Source: Phycisphaerales bacterium
GTDB taxonomy: Bacteria > Planctomycetota > Phycisphaerae > Phycisphaerales > SM1A02
Length of the DNA stretch: 64,000 nucleotides
Direction of reading: 5' to 3'
Assembly: GCA_022446885.1 (NCBI GenBank)
Contig: JAKVBU010000008.1
Location: 124,001-188,000, forward strand
The notes below the pieces were generated by a model. That model was not told where the DNA came from. It made no database searches and worked only from the letters and a program-made list of their open reading frames with translations. Shown here in pieces: positions 35,601-44,371 of this stretch. Both the position numbers and the translations under genes were made by a program. The stretch's first letter is position 1. Every line of letters starts with the position of its first letter.

Positions 35601-35848
35601 GCCCGATCTTCCTCACCAGCGTCACGACCTTTTGTGGGCTCTCGCCGATGATCTTTGAGACAAGCATTCAGGCGAAGTTCCTGGTGCCCATGGCAATCGC
35701 GATCGGGTTCGGCATTCTGTTCGCAACGGTTGTGATCCTGCTGATCGTGCCTGCCCTCTACATCGCGGTTGACGATCTGCGCCGCTGGTGCGGTCTCATC
35801 CTTCAACCTGAGCCTGACGAGGGATCGCCCGAGAGCAACTCCCAATAG
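32669..35848 (+). CDS. RND efflux transporter permease (AcrB/HAE1-like)
   Basis: A 1059-residue proton-driven pump with twelve expected membrane helices and two large periplasmic loops. The helix-4 proton relay is seen in GIIVDDAIMVGENIHERR (paired Asp). The N-terminus GWMCRNPVAANLLMITFIVGG, PGAGPEEVEQGV, and the late FGVVALSGVVVNDSLVLV (helix 10 region) are typical. Exports drugs, lipids or metabolites from the inner membrane or periplasm; the sequence does not say which. It is the last gene of the TetR-controlled operon and its 3' end overlaps the convergent GNAT gene by 46 bp. Confidence 0.92.
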   Translation: MSMNQLPSQRPGLIGWMCRNPVAANLLMITFIVGGLLMAGRLKQEVFPEFSIDMVIVTAAYPGAGPEEVEQGVMLAIEGAVESLDGVRRVSSTSGEGGGSVIVELLRGVDTGKALQDVKTAVDRITSFPVDMERPTTSLFLARNRVLSLVVHGDTEERTLRDLARSIREEVMQLPGITWATLNYARPLEIEIEVPGDVLRSMGLTLGDLATIVRGASIDLPAGEIRTDGGRVLVRTNERRDLARDFDDIPVVVRPDGTLVTLGMIADVRETFAQQDLSAFFNGQPAMSVEVFRVGHETPIGISGEAARYVADRASTLPPGIELDIWNDDSVIYRERIDLLMRNAFVGLALVLLMLGLFLEPRLAFWVMLGIPISILGSFLFIPLTGATINMISLFAFIVTLGIIVDDAIMVGENIHERRQSGVGLLTAAIEGAREIAMPVFFAVTTNIVAFAPMFFVPGGEGKLFMQIPAITISVFVVSLIESLLVLPAHLSHEGRDSLFWRTVSKPSRYCRAGLAWVIDRCYGPVSSLCFKHRYSTIAAGVALLLISAGYVAGGWIPFSFMPSIDSGSIIVSARLPVDAPRSEADKLLSTLQTSFQTAVRETGMQDAVVGEFSVVGANLNPFGPVRMTGSDESLVSMWVLFDPSLQTVDSGTITAAWQRAAGSLPGVETITFRDDFAGNEKPLEIRLAHKNRDTLDAAAEQVASMLRGYEGVRGVDSGVATGKPQLNFTLTSEGRAAGLTTADAARQGRDAIHGAEVLRQQRDRDEMRVVVRLPEAERSSLGVMDTIMLRTPGGGEMPLSQAMHIERGQAQTSIHRVDGRRVIAVEGEVDDAVTNANQVVLDLAPRMAAEVGPRYPGLVWSFEGEYRDQMDTFEDLGTGYAMAMLVIFGLLAIPFKSYVQPLIVMSAIPFGFIGALIGHILLGYNLNIITMFGVVALSGVVVNDSLVLVVTANRWREANPGGTALQAMLVAGRRRFRPIFLTSVTTFCGLSPMIFETSIQAKFLVPMAIAIGFGILFATVVILLIVPALYIAVDDLRRWCGLILQPEPDEGSPESNSQ

Positions 35849-36258
35849 CTCACATCCCACCTGCGGTCGAATTTGAATCCCACCTCGTGGAACGTGCCCA
35901 CGTGCGTGAATCCCATGGCCTCGTGCAGGGCGACGCTGGGGGGGTTTGGCAGAGCGATGCCGGCGATGATGCTGTGAAAGCCTGCCGCCTCAATGGCGGG
36001 CAGGAGGGCTGCGTAGAGACGCCGCCCCAGCCCCAGCCCTCGAGCGGCCTCGTCCAGATAGACCGACACGAGTGCCGTGTCTCGATAGCCACAACGCACA
36101 TGCCACCTGCCGCCGTCGGCTGAGAATGCCGCCTGCCAGTCTTCGAGTGTTTCAGGCTCGATGGTGAAATTCGGATGGCTCACGGCGGCATCGGCGTTGC
36201 TTATGTCCAGGCAGGCTTGGACATCGCTCAGTCTGGCTCGGCGAATGCGGTGGCTCAT
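35803..36258 (-). CDS. GNAT N-acetyltransferase, phosphinothricin-acetyltransferase-like, shortened
   Basis: A 151-residue acetyltransferase. The N-terminal part (IRRARLSDVQACLDISNADA), the acetyl-CoA loop RGLGLGRRL and the C-terminal LHEAMGFTHVGTFHEVGFKFDRRWDVSYWE match phosphinothricin/methionine-sulfoximine acetyltransferases, normally about 165-180 residues. About 20-25 residues appear to be missing in frame between ADGGR and WHVRCGYRDT, where the family has a central beta strand. ATG 36258 has GAGG 8 nt upstream. It may be inactive or altered. Its 3' end overlaps the RND pump gene tail to tail. Confidence 0.8.
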   Translation of the reverse strand: MSHRIRRARLSDVQACLDISNADAAVSHPNFTIEPETLEDWQAAFSADGGRWHVRCGYRDTALVSVYLDEAARGLGLGRRLYAALLPAIEAAGFHSIIAGIALPNPPSVALHEAMGFTHVGTFHEVGFKFDRRWDVSYWELLSGDPSSGSG

Positions 36259-36446
36259 GGCGTTGGCCTCTACGATGAGAGATGGTCCGAGAATCAGACA
36301 GAGGGGTGATTTCGGAGTAAAAATGCCTTGTGGTGGGACTGTAGGGCCTGAACTGGTGCAGAGTCGGGGCCTTGTGGCCGATATTGCCCTGTCAGGGAGT
36401 AGGCTCACAGTGCCCGGCGCTCATCGGGCTGGTGCAGGAGTAGCAG

Positions 36447-37781
36447 ATGCGGATTTCATTGGGCTTGGCGGCTTTGGTTGTTGGTGTGATGGTGGTCTCT
36501 GGTGCACGTGCCGAGGTCTTTACGGTCGCTCAGGATGGCAGCGGAGACTTCACATCGATCAATGACGCATTGCTTGAGGCCTCATACTTTGGCTATGAAG
36601 TGCACGTGAAGCCGGGTGTGTATGAAGAGCATGCGGGCTATCAGCAGGCCTTTGCCCTGCCTGCTGGCGCCAGACTGATCTCGACTGATGGCCCTGAGTC
36701 CACCGTGCTCAGCGGCGGAGGCGTTCGAACTGTCATCAGTTTCAAGTCGAACGCCCAACCGGAGGCAGAGGCACTGGTGCGTGGATTCACCATCAAGGAA
36801 GGCTGGCGGGGATCTGGAGGAGGGGTCAGATGTCAGGCCAGAACACTGTTGGTCGAGAATTGCACCATTGAGGGAAACTACGCATGGTCCACAGGTGGAG
36901 CAGGGCATGTGGCAGACGGCGGTGATCTGACATTTCTCGAGTGCACATTCCAGGACAATTCATGTCAGGTAGGGATGGGCGCTTGGGGTGTCTCTTCTGA
37001 CGCATACAGTCAGGCACGACTCGAGTCGTGCACAGCCTGTAACAACGGTGGGGATCAGGCGTTCTCCAGCAATGTAGATCTGGATGGAATGACTACTGTC
37101 TGGGAGGAGTGCGGTGACTGCAATGGCAACGGTGAATCCGATGATGACGACTACATCAACGGCCTGCTGACCGATCTCAATGAGAACGGCCTATGGGACC
37201 AGTGCGAAGGCGATTGCAATAACAACAACGTGGCCGATCCAATGGAGTGTGCAGTCGGGTACTCGCCCGACATCAATGGCAACTACATCCCGGACTCCTG
37301 CGAGGATGATTGTGACGGCGACGGGCTACCCGACAGCTACGAGCTCGAGATCGGCACGGACCAGGACTGTGACGGCAACGGGATCGCTGATGCATGCGAT
37401 ATCCTCGATGGTCTGCACGAAGATTGTGACTCTAACGGTGTGCCCGACAGTTGCGAGAGTCTCTGGCAAGACTGCAACGAGAATGACCTGAACGACTTCT
37501 GCGAAATGTCGGACGGGGGCGATTGCAACGAGAACGACATTCCTGATGTCTGTGAGATCGCCGACGGCCTGATCGATGACATCAATGCCAATGAGATTGA
37601 CGACGAGTGCGAGTGCCTCGCTGACATCGACGAGTCAGGCTGGGTGTACTACGAGGAAGTCCTCCAGTGGCTCCAGTGGCACGGGCAGGACGGTACGCCC
37701 GCTGATGTGGATGCCAGCGGGCACGTGGACATCCTCGACCTGATCTATATCCTGTCGCACTGGGGGCAGTGCCCGAACTGA
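36447..37781 (+). CDS. Secreted beta-helix protein with Asp/Asn/Cys calcium repeats and dockerin-like tail
   Basis: A 444-residue exported protein. A signal peptide (about 1-22, ending GARA) is followed by a right-handed beta-helix-like region (about 24-215, starting FTVAQDGSGDFTSINDAL, like pectate lyase/polygalacturonase folds). Then come at least seven short calcium-binding repeats of the form DCNxNxxxDxCE (about 225-385), and a dockerin-like EF-hand pair ending DLIYILSHWGQC. AGGAG lies 6 nt upstream of the start. Probably a surface or extracellular protein; no catalytic residues were identified. Codon use is poorer in GC in the repeat part because of Asn/Asp. Confidence 0.82.
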   Translation: MRISLGLAALVVGVMVVSGARAEVFTVAQDGSGDFTSINDALLEASYFGYEVHVKPGVYEEHAGYQQAFALPAGARLISTDGPESTVLSGGGVRTVISFKSNAQPEAEALVRGFTIKEGWRGSGGGVRCQARTLLVENCTIEGNYAWSTGGAGHVADGGDLTFLECTFQDNSCQVGMGAWGVSSDAYSQARLESCTACNNGGDQAFSSNVDLDGMTTVWEECGDCNGNGESDDDDYINGLLTDLNENGLWDQCEGDCNNNNVADPMECAVGYSPDINGNYIPDSCEDDCDGDGLPDSYELEIGTDQDCDGNGIADACDILDGLHEDCDSNGVPDSCESLWQDCNENDLNDFCEMSDGGDCNENDIPDVCEIADGLIDDINANEIDDECECLADIDESGWVYYEEVLQWLQWHGQDGTPADVDASGHVDILDLIYILSHWGQCPN

Positions 37782-37814
37782 CCTTCACCCTGAGCGAGAC
37801 GCAGGATTCGACCG

Positions 37815-39119
37815 ATGCACCAAGGCCTGCGCACCGCTGATCTCTACCAGCGCTATGCCACATTGGCTGAGGCATCCTTCTGGGTGCCGGTCTTCTTCAT
37901 CTACTTCGCGGCGCTGTTGCCCCTTGAAGAGGTCCTGCTGCTGGAGGGGCTCTACTTTCTCTGCGTGGTGCTTGTTGAAGTGCCCAGCGGTTGGATCGGT
38001 GATCGCATCGGTCGCCGCCTGACACTGCTCGTGGGGGCTGCGCTCATGGCGGCCAGCCACCTCCTCTTGTTCACGGGGCCGTGGCTTGCGGGGGTGTCCA
38101 TGGATGCAGGTCCTGAGACGGGCCGCAACGGCCTGTTCATCCTGTTTGCCATCGGGCAGGGATTGCGTGCAGCGGGCATCGCTTTCAGAAGCGGCACCGA
38201 CACGGCCTTGCACCATGACGCACTCGAAGCGGCGGGGGCAGAAGGCGAGTTTCCAGCCCGCGAGGCCCGCGTCGCTCGACGCCGCTTTCGAGGCGCAGCA
38301 TTGGCGGCCCTGATCGGCGGGGGGGTGGCAGCCATCGATCTGCGTCTGCCCTATCTGCTGTCGTTCATCGTCGCGATCGCCATGTTCGCGGTGGTGCTGG
38401 GCATGCGTGAACCCGCTACCGACGACTCACGCACCAAGGCTCAACTGCCTCGACAGATTGCCTCGTGCCTGGCCCAATGGCGCAGTGGTGCACTGCTTCT
38501 TCTCTTTGCCTACGTGGCAATGATGCTCGTGCTGAACCACATTCCATACGAGTACTTCCAGCCGTACATCGAGAGCGTACTGGGTGAAGACGGGGCGGCG
38601 CCCGTAGCCACCCCGCTGGCGACCGGGCTTCATGTGGCTGTCACCTTCTGGCTCGCCTCGATTGCCGGTGGCCGCAGCATCGCACTGCGCAATCGCATCG
38701 GGCTGTGGGGTGTACTTGCGTGCGCCACAGCATTGCAGGCGCTGACCATCGGTCTCATGGGGTGGATGCTCAGCGGCTTCGTCGTGGCCTTGCTGCTCTT
38801 GCGATCCTGCCCACGGGCCATCATGACACCGCCGCTCAATGCCGCCGTGACCGGGTCGGTGCCGGTGCAGATTCGTGCCACCTATCTGTCGCTGCAGTCA
38901 CTGGCGGGCCGACTGGCCTTCAGCCTGACCTTGTTCATGCTGACGATGGCAGTACCGGCGGGCGCATCGGGCGACTGGGAGGGCATCTGTCACCAGCTGG
39001 TCTGGTCCACCTGGATTGCGGGCGTGGCGTTGGTGGCCGTGCTCCTGGTGCTGGCCATTCGAGGTCGGCGAGACGACGGCATGGGCACGTCACAGACCAC
39101 ATCCAAGCTCAGCCGCTAG
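37815..39119 (+). CDS. MFS transporter
   Basis: A 434-residue transporter with about twelve hydrophobic segments. The loop between helices 2 and 3 has GWIGDRIGRRLTLL, the classical MFS motif (GxxxDRxGRR). The substrate is not evident. It lies immediately before a GH38 mannosidase and an SSS symporter, so a role in sugar import or efflux is plausible. Its TAG stop also forms the first bases of a TANNNT element for the next gene. Confidence 0.85.
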   Translation: MHQGLRTADLYQRYATLAEASFWVPVFFIYFAALLPLEEVLLLEGLYFLCVVLVEVPSGWIGDRIGRRLTLLVGAALMAASHLLLFTGPWLAGVSMDAGPETGRNGLFILFAIGQGLRAAGIAFRSGTDTALHHDALEAAGAEGEFPAREARVARRRFRGAALAALIGGGVAAIDLRLPYLLSFIVAIAMFAVVLGMREPATDDSRTKAQLPRQIASCLAQWRSGALLLLFAYVAMMLVLNHIPYEYFQPYIESVLGEDGAAPVATPLATGLHVAVTFWLASIAGGRSIALRNRIGLWGVLACATALQALTIGLMGWMLSGFVVALLLLRSCPRAIMTPPLNAAVTGSVPVQIRATYLSLQSLAGRLAFSLTLFMLTMAVPAGASGDWEGICHQLVWSTWIAGVALVAVLLVLAIRGRRDDGMGTSQTTSKLSR

Positions 39120-39122
39120 GGT
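39117..39122 (+). promoter_or_regulatory. Candidate leaderless -10 element for the GH38 mannosidase
   Basis: TAGGGT, beginning with the MFS stop codon TAG, is followed by exactly 6 nt and ATG 39129. No Shine-Dalgarno is present, suggesting an internal leaderless promoter within the sugar cluster. Confidence 0.45.
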
Positions 39123-39128
39123 GCTCCC

Positions 39129-42116
39129 ATGCCTCCCGTTCATCCCATCGAACTGGCCGCCATTTCGGCCGGCAATCTGGTTGAGGACGTCTTGGGCGAG
39201 GCCGCCATCGAGGCTTCGACGCCGATGCAGGCGGCCCTCTGGCAGACGCCCGAGCGGCCCAGCCTGGATGAGGCCCGCACCCAGGACTTTGTCGATGTGA
39301 AGCCTCCTGTGCGGTGGGGGCCGGTCTGGTCTACAGCCTGGTTCCGACTGAGAGGCGTCATGCCCGAGGGAGATGGCACGCCCGCGCTGCGCTTCTCTAG
39401 TGGCACCGAGGCCCTGGTGCACTTGCCCGAGGGCACGAGTCATCACGGCTTCGACATGAATCGCGACCTCGCTCGCCTGCCTGCAACGTGCACGGGCGAG
39501 CTGGAGTTGTTTGTCGAGGCGGCGTGCAACCGACCCTTGGGGGCAACGCTGTTCTGGTGGGACCCCCCCGAGGATCACGCTCGCTGGAAGGAAGATCGGC
39601 CCGGCCGCTTCGATCGAGCTCAACTCGTACGAGTGCACGAACCAACATGGGCCTTGGCAGTCACGCTTGACTTTGCTCGCCGACTGCTGCTGGCGCTGCC
39701 TCGGGAGGCGCCAGAGACGGCTGCCGTGCATGAAGCGATCGCTCGGGCCATCAAGGCCGTTGACGATGTTGATCCACGGCGCACGTCCCCGGCGGTGCTT
39801 GAGCGCCTCAAGAGCGATCTGGCCGGCCACTCAACAGGCACCGAGGTCATTGCCGTTGGCCACGCCCACATTGACACGGCCTGGCTGTGGCCCGTGGCCG
39901 AGACACGACGCAAGGTCCGCCGCTCCTGGGCGACGGCGCTGGCCATCATGGATCGCTTTGAGGACTTCTGCTTCACCGCCAGCCAAACCCAGCAGTACGC
40001 ATGGTTGGAAGAGGACGACCCAGACCTGCTGGCTCGAATCGGTGAACAGGTCACCGCCGGTCGATGGGAGGTGCAGGGGGGCATGTGGGTCGAGCCCGAC
40101 TGTCAGGTGCCCTCAGGCGAGTCGCTCATTCGCCAGTTGCTCGTGGGAACAGCCTGGTGGAAGCGCCGCTTTCCTGATGCACCATCTCAGAGCGTGCTCT
40201 ATCTGCCCGACACATTCGGATTCCCGGCCAGCTTGCCGCAGATCATTGATCAAGCCGGGCTGAGCCGATTCGTGACCAACAAGATCTGCTGGAATGAGGT
40301 CACGGAGTTTCCTCATGTGGATTTCGATTGGCGTGGCATTGATGGGACAACCGTTGCGGCACACTTCACGCCCGGTCACAACTACAACGCCCAATTGGAG
40401 CCCAAGGATCTCATCGGCGCGCAGGCCAACGCGATGGCCGACGGCCCCGGCCGCTCTGATCGTTGGATCCAGCCCTTCGGATTCGGAGATGGCGGAGGTG
40501 GACCCACGGATGAAATGGCTTTGCGGGCACAGCTCAGTGGATCCGCTCGGGGCTTGCCGCGGGTCGTTTCAGGTCGGCTTGACTCGTTCGAACGAACTGG
40601 CAGTGGCGAGCCAGCCCTCTGGGATGGCGAGCTCTACCTTGAGATGCACCGAGGCACCTTTACCGCTCAAGGGTGGCTCAAGCGAGCCAATCTCGCCTGT
40701 GAGGAGTCGCTGCGGCTGGCCGAGATCCTCTCCTGGTGCGATGCGCCGACACGAATCGAAACTCGGCGGGCACTTGAGCGAGCGTGGCAGTTGCTCTTGT
40801 TGCAGCAGTTCCACGACATCTTGCCCGGATCTTCAATCGGCGTCGTCTACGAGGATGCCAGGCGAGACATCGCGCTGGTGCAGGCGGAGGCTGCATCGCG
40901 CATCGATGCGCTCTTTGAACAGCATGGCGAGGGGGGGCAAGCCCATGTATTCAATCCAGCCTCTACCGAGCGGGCCGGGGTTGTAGACACGCCGGCAGGG
41001 CCGATGTGGCATCAGGCGGCGCCGCCATTGGGCACCGCGCCGATGCAGAACGAGATTCCCGATGGTGTGTCGCCCGTGTCAGTGCAAGGGTTGCAACTCG
41101 ACAACGGGCTGCTCTCGTGTCGAATCGGCTCAGATGGCGCGGTGCACGACCTGTTTGCCTGCGGCGCGACACGGCCTGTGGCGGGGCCGCTGTGCGAACT
41201 GGCGATCTATCGCGATCGCCCGCGGCGCTGGGAGGCATGGGACATCGATCGAGACTACGAAGACCTGCAATTGGCGTTGGCGCCGCCAGCGTCGGTGGAA
41301 GTGGTAGAAGCCTCGTCGCTCAAAGCGGTGATCGAGGTCCGTCGAGATATCGATGACGCTTCGGCCGCCGTGCTGCGCTACACACTTCGAGCCGGATCTC
41401 CCATGCTCGAGGTTGCGATGGAGATTGACTGGGCCCAGTCGCATCGTCTGCTGCGGTGCAGATTCCAAACCGACATTCGCTCGACGGATGCGCTGATGGG
41501 CATCCAGTTTGGGCATGTCCGCAGAGCCATGCACCGGAACATGCCCTTTGACGAAGCACGTTTCGAGGTGCCCGGCCACCGCTGGATGGATTGCTCCGAG
41601 CCCGGCCGCGGGTTGGCTGTGCTTGACCGGGGCATCTATGGCAAGTCTGCTCACAATGGCACGCTCGGGCTCTCACTGCTGCGGGGCACGATGTTTCCCG
41701 ACCCCGACGCGGATCGTGGTGTCCATCAACTGCACTGGGCGCTGCTGCCCCATCAAGGTGATCCGTTGGTGGCCCAGGTGCCGGCCCATGCCGAAGCTTT
41801 CGCCGGCCGTGGGCCTCTGCCCAATGTGGCAGCCCGTGTTGCGCCCTTTGAACTGAGTGTGTCGGCGCCGGCCATGGTGGAGATTGCCGCCTGCAAGGGG
41901 GCCGAAGATGGCAAGGGCCGCATCCTGCGTCTTGTCGAGATGCACGGGGCCCATGGCCGAGCCACGTTGCAGTGGCCCACCAATGTCAGCGTGCAAGCCT
42001 GTGATCTTCATGAAGCACAGGTCGAATCCGAGCACGTACAGCATTCGGGCACGGTCACGACGGTTGATCTGCGGCCCTTTGGCATCACGACACTGCGTAT
42101 CGAGGACGACGCTTGA
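39129..42116 (+). CDS. Alpha-mannosidase, glycoside hydrolase family 38
   Basis: A 995-residue retaining alpha-mannosidase without a signal peptide, so probably cytosolic, acting on imported mannosides. The zinc/substrate site is in GHAHIDTAWLWPVAETRRK (near residue 245; His and Asp), then the nucleophile-region block LPDTFGFPASLPQI (near 358-371). A middle helical domain and C-terminal beta domains complete the family length. Its neighbours are an MFS transporter and an SSS symporter, with a 4-nt overlap to the latter, so the three probably handle a mannose-containing glycan. Linkage specificity cannot be read from the sequence. Confidence 0.92.
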   Translation: MPPVHPIELAAISAGNLVEDVLGEAAIEASTPMQAALWQTPERPSLDEARTQDFVDVKPPVRWGPVWSTAWFRLRGVMPEGDGTPALRFSSGTEALVHLPEGTSHHGFDMNRDLARLPATCTGELELFVEAACNRPLGATLFWWDPPEDHARWKEDRPGRFDRAQLVRVHEPTWALAVTLDFARRLLLALPREAPETAAVHEAIARAIKAVDDVDPRRTSPAVLERLKSDLAGHSTGTEVIAVGHAHIDTAWLWPVAETRRKVRRSWATALAIMDRFEDFCFTASQTQQYAWLEEDDPDLLARIGEQVTAGRWEVQGGMWVEPDCQVPSGESLIRQLLVGTAWWKRRFPDAPSQSVLYLPDTFGFPASLPQIIDQAGLSRFVTNKICWNEVTEFPHVDFDWRGIDGTTVAAHFTPGHNYNAQLEPKDLIGAQANAMADGPGRSDRWIQPFGFGDGGGGPTDEMALRAQLSGSARGLPRVVSGRLDSFERTGSGEPALWDGELYLEMHRGTFTAQGWLKRANLACEESLRLAEILSWCDAPTRIETRRALERAWQLLLLQQFHDILPGSSIGVVYEDARRDIALVQAEAASRIDALFEQHGEGGQAHVFNPASTERAGVVDTPAGPMWHQAAPPLGTAPMQNEIPDGVSPVSVQGLQLDNGLLSCRIGSDGAVHDLFACGATRPVAGPLCELAIYRDRPRRWEAWDIDRDYEDLQLALAPPASVEVVEASSLKAVIEVRRDIDDASAAVLRYTLRAGSPMLEVAMEIDWAQSHRLLRCRFQTDIRSTDALMGIQFGHVRRAMHRNMPFDEARFEVPGHRWMDCSEPGRGLAVLDRGIYGKSAHNGTLGLSLLRGTMFPDPDADRGVHQLHWALLPHQGDPLVAQVPAHAEAFAGRGPLPNVAARVAPFELSVSAPAMVEIAACKGAEDGKGRILRLVEMHGAHGRATLQWPTNVSVQACDLHEAQVESEHVQHSGTVTTVDLRPFGITTLRIEDDA

Positions 42117-44362
42117 CCACCATCGACTGGGTGCTCGTTGCAGCACTGCCACTGCTGCTGGCCTTTGCCGCGATGGGAACTCGCCGACATGCAAGGAGCG
42201 TGTCGGGCTTTCTTGCGGCCGAGCGATGCGCCGGGCGATACCTGATCACCGTCGCCTACGGCATGGCCCAGGTGGGTGTGATCTCGCTGGTGTGGTTTTG
42301 GCAGCAGTACTACGACGTTGGGTTCACGTCGATCTGGTGGGGCTTTCTCGAGGGGCCGGCGCTGATCATCATGGCCTTGTCGGGGTGGGTGATCTACCGC
42401 TATCGCCGCACCCGAGCGTTGACGATGGCGCAGTTTCTGGAAATGCGCTACTCGCGCCGTTTCCGGGTGTATGCAGGCTTCATCGCCTTCGCTGCTGGCC
42501 TCGTCAATTACGGCATCTTTCCAGCGGTGGCCGCCAGATTCTTCATGGTGCTCTGGGATCTGCCGGATGTGACCAATCTGGGCCTGTTCACCATGCAGAC
42601 CTTTCCGCTGATCATGGCGGCGCTGTTGATCGTGGCGCTCTTCTTCGTCTTCCTCGGAGGCCAGATCGCGGTGCTCGTGACCGATTGGATTCAGGGCACG
42701 ATTTCCAATTGGGTTTTCCTGGCCGTGATGATCTTCCTGCTCTGGTTGGTGCCTTGGTCATCCATCGAGACGGCCATTCTTGATCGCCCGCCAGGTCGAT
42801 CATTGGTCAACCCGTTCGACCTCGGCGCTGAGGGCCGCTTTGACGCGTGGTACTGGGTGATATCGGTCATCGTGCTCTTCTACGGCATGCTGTCGTGGCA
42901 GGGCACTAGTGGCTATCACGCCTCGGCCATCAATGCCCATGAAGCCAAGATGGCCAATATCCTTGCCGGCTGGCGATTCAGAGTGCTCATGCTCATCACG
43001 CTGGTCGTGCCGCTGGCCATTCACGCGGTGCAGCATGACCCCGCCTTTGCCGAGGCGGCGGCTTCCATCGAGCAGGTGGTGGATCAGCAGTCCACGGCAG
43101 CGCTTGCGGCTGAAGCAAGGGCGCCAGCTGCAGCCCGTGCGATGCTGCCGCCCGTGCTGCTGGGACTGTTCTCCATGGCCCTGGTGGGCGCATTCCTGTC
43201 GACGAATGACACCTATCTGCACTCGTGGGGCACGATCCTCGTACAGGACGTGATCCTGCCGCTACGGGGAGACAAACCGCTGTCGGCCCGGGCCCACCTG
43301 TGGGCGTTGCGTGGTGGCATTCTGCTGGTGGCCGTGTTCGCATTCGTGTTCAGCCTGTACTACAAGCCCGAGCAGTACGTCTCGATGTTCCTTGCGCTCA
43401 CAGGGGCGGTCTTCTTTGGTGGAGCCGGCAGTGTGATCATCGGCGGGCTCTACTGGAAACGTGGGTCAACTGCGGCCGCCTGGACAGCGATGACGGTCGG
43501 GCTCCTGCTGGCCGGCGGCGGGACGGTGCTCAAGCAGATCGACAAGTCACTCTTTGTCACCGGTGACGTGATCGAGGTCACGATTGACGGGAAGACCCAT
43601 TTTGCGCCATTGAACGAGGCCGGCCAAAAGGTGTACCTGTCTGGTGTCACCGGGTCGCTGGTCGTTGAACCCGTCGAGGCGCCGGCGCCGACAGCGGCAG
43701 TCTCACTCGTTGACGACGTGGGCGACGTGCTGCACCAGACGACGGTGGATCGCGAGCAAACGGCGCCATTGGGTGACAGCGGGCTTGACGTGCACTTCAC
43801 CCATCACGACGCGGGCATCTGGACACCCCTGCTGGCCTTTCTTCGCTGGCTGCAGGTGACGGTCACCGGGCAGGTCCTCACATTCTGGGCGATTCTGGCG
43901 GCCGTGGCCTCCTACATCGGAGTGTCACTGCTTGGGCCTCGCCACGAACACGATCTCGATCGCCTTTTGCACCGTGGGGCACATGCCATCGAAGGCGAAG
44001 AAGCCAGTGGTGAGGTGGCATCGACATGGCTCATGAAACTGGGCTTCGATGCCGAGATGACCAGATGGGATCGCATCGTTACAGCCGTGACGATTCTCTG
44101 GCCGGTGGTCTTCACCGTCGTGTTGATCGTCGGCATCATCGCCCATGCGATGGGGGGCACGCTCTCGGATGAAACCTGGTCGGCGCTCTGGCAGGGCTAT
44201 CTGTGGCTCGTGCTGGTGGTGGGAGGCATCGTGACCCTCTGGTTCACCATCGGAGGTGTTCGTGATCTGATGCGGCTCTTCAGGCGATTGCGTCAGGCTG
44301 ATCCGGATGCGGGCGACGACGGTGTGGTTCGCACCGATGCCGATACAAGCAAGTCCAACTGA
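42113..44362 (+). CDS. Sodium:solute symporter (SSS family) with a large extra loop
   Basis: A 749-residue transporter starting with TTG that overlaps the mannosidase stop. About thirteen membrane helices fit the SSS fold. SSS features include VSGFLAAERCAGRYLITVAYG, MAQFLEMRYSRRFRVY (TM3-like, RYSxxxR), and SLYYKPEQYVSMFLALTGAVFFGGAGSVIIGGLYWKR in pieces. Residues about 475-580 form a polar insert between helices that ordinary SGLT-type members lack; it is probably extracytoplasmic. Substrate is presumably a sugar, from context with the mannosidase. Confidence 0.85.
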   Translation: MTTIDWVLVAALPLLLAFAAMGTRRHARSVSGFLAAERCAGRYLITVAYGMAQVGVISLVWFWQQYYDVGFTSIWWGFLEGPALIIMALSGWVIYRYRRTRALTMAQFLEMRYSRRFRVYAGFIAFAAGLVNYGIFPAVAARFFMVLWDLPDVTNLGLFTMQTFPLIMAALLIVALFFVFLGGQIAVLVTDWIQGTISNWVFLAVMIFLLWLVPWSSIETAILDRPPGRSLVNPFDLGAEGRFDAWYWVISVIVLFYGMLSWQGTSGYHASAINAHEAKMANILAGWRFRVLMLITLVVPLAIHAVQHDPAFAEAAASIEQVVDQQSTAALAAEARAPAAARAMLPPVLLGLFSMALVGAFLSTNDTYLHSWGTILVQDVILPLRGDKPLSARAHLWALRGGILLVAVFAFVFSLYYKPEQYVSMFLALTGAVFFGGAGSVIIGGLYWKRGSTAAAWTAMTVGLLLAGGGTVLKQIDKSLFVTGDVIEVTIDGKTHFAPLNEAGQKVYLSGVTGSLVVEPVEAPAPTAAVSLVDDVGDVLHQTTVDREQTAPLGDSGLDVHFTHHDAGIWTPLLAFLRWLQVTVTGQVLTFWAILAAVASYIGVSLLGPRHEHDLDRLLHRGAHAIEGEEASGEVASTWLMKLGFDAEMTRWDRIVTAVTILWPVVFTVVLIVGIIAHAMGGTLSDETWSALWQGYLWLVLVVGGIVTLWFTIGGVRDLMRLFRRLRQADPDAGDDGVVRTDADTSKSN

Positions 44363-44371
44363 GCGGTTTGT

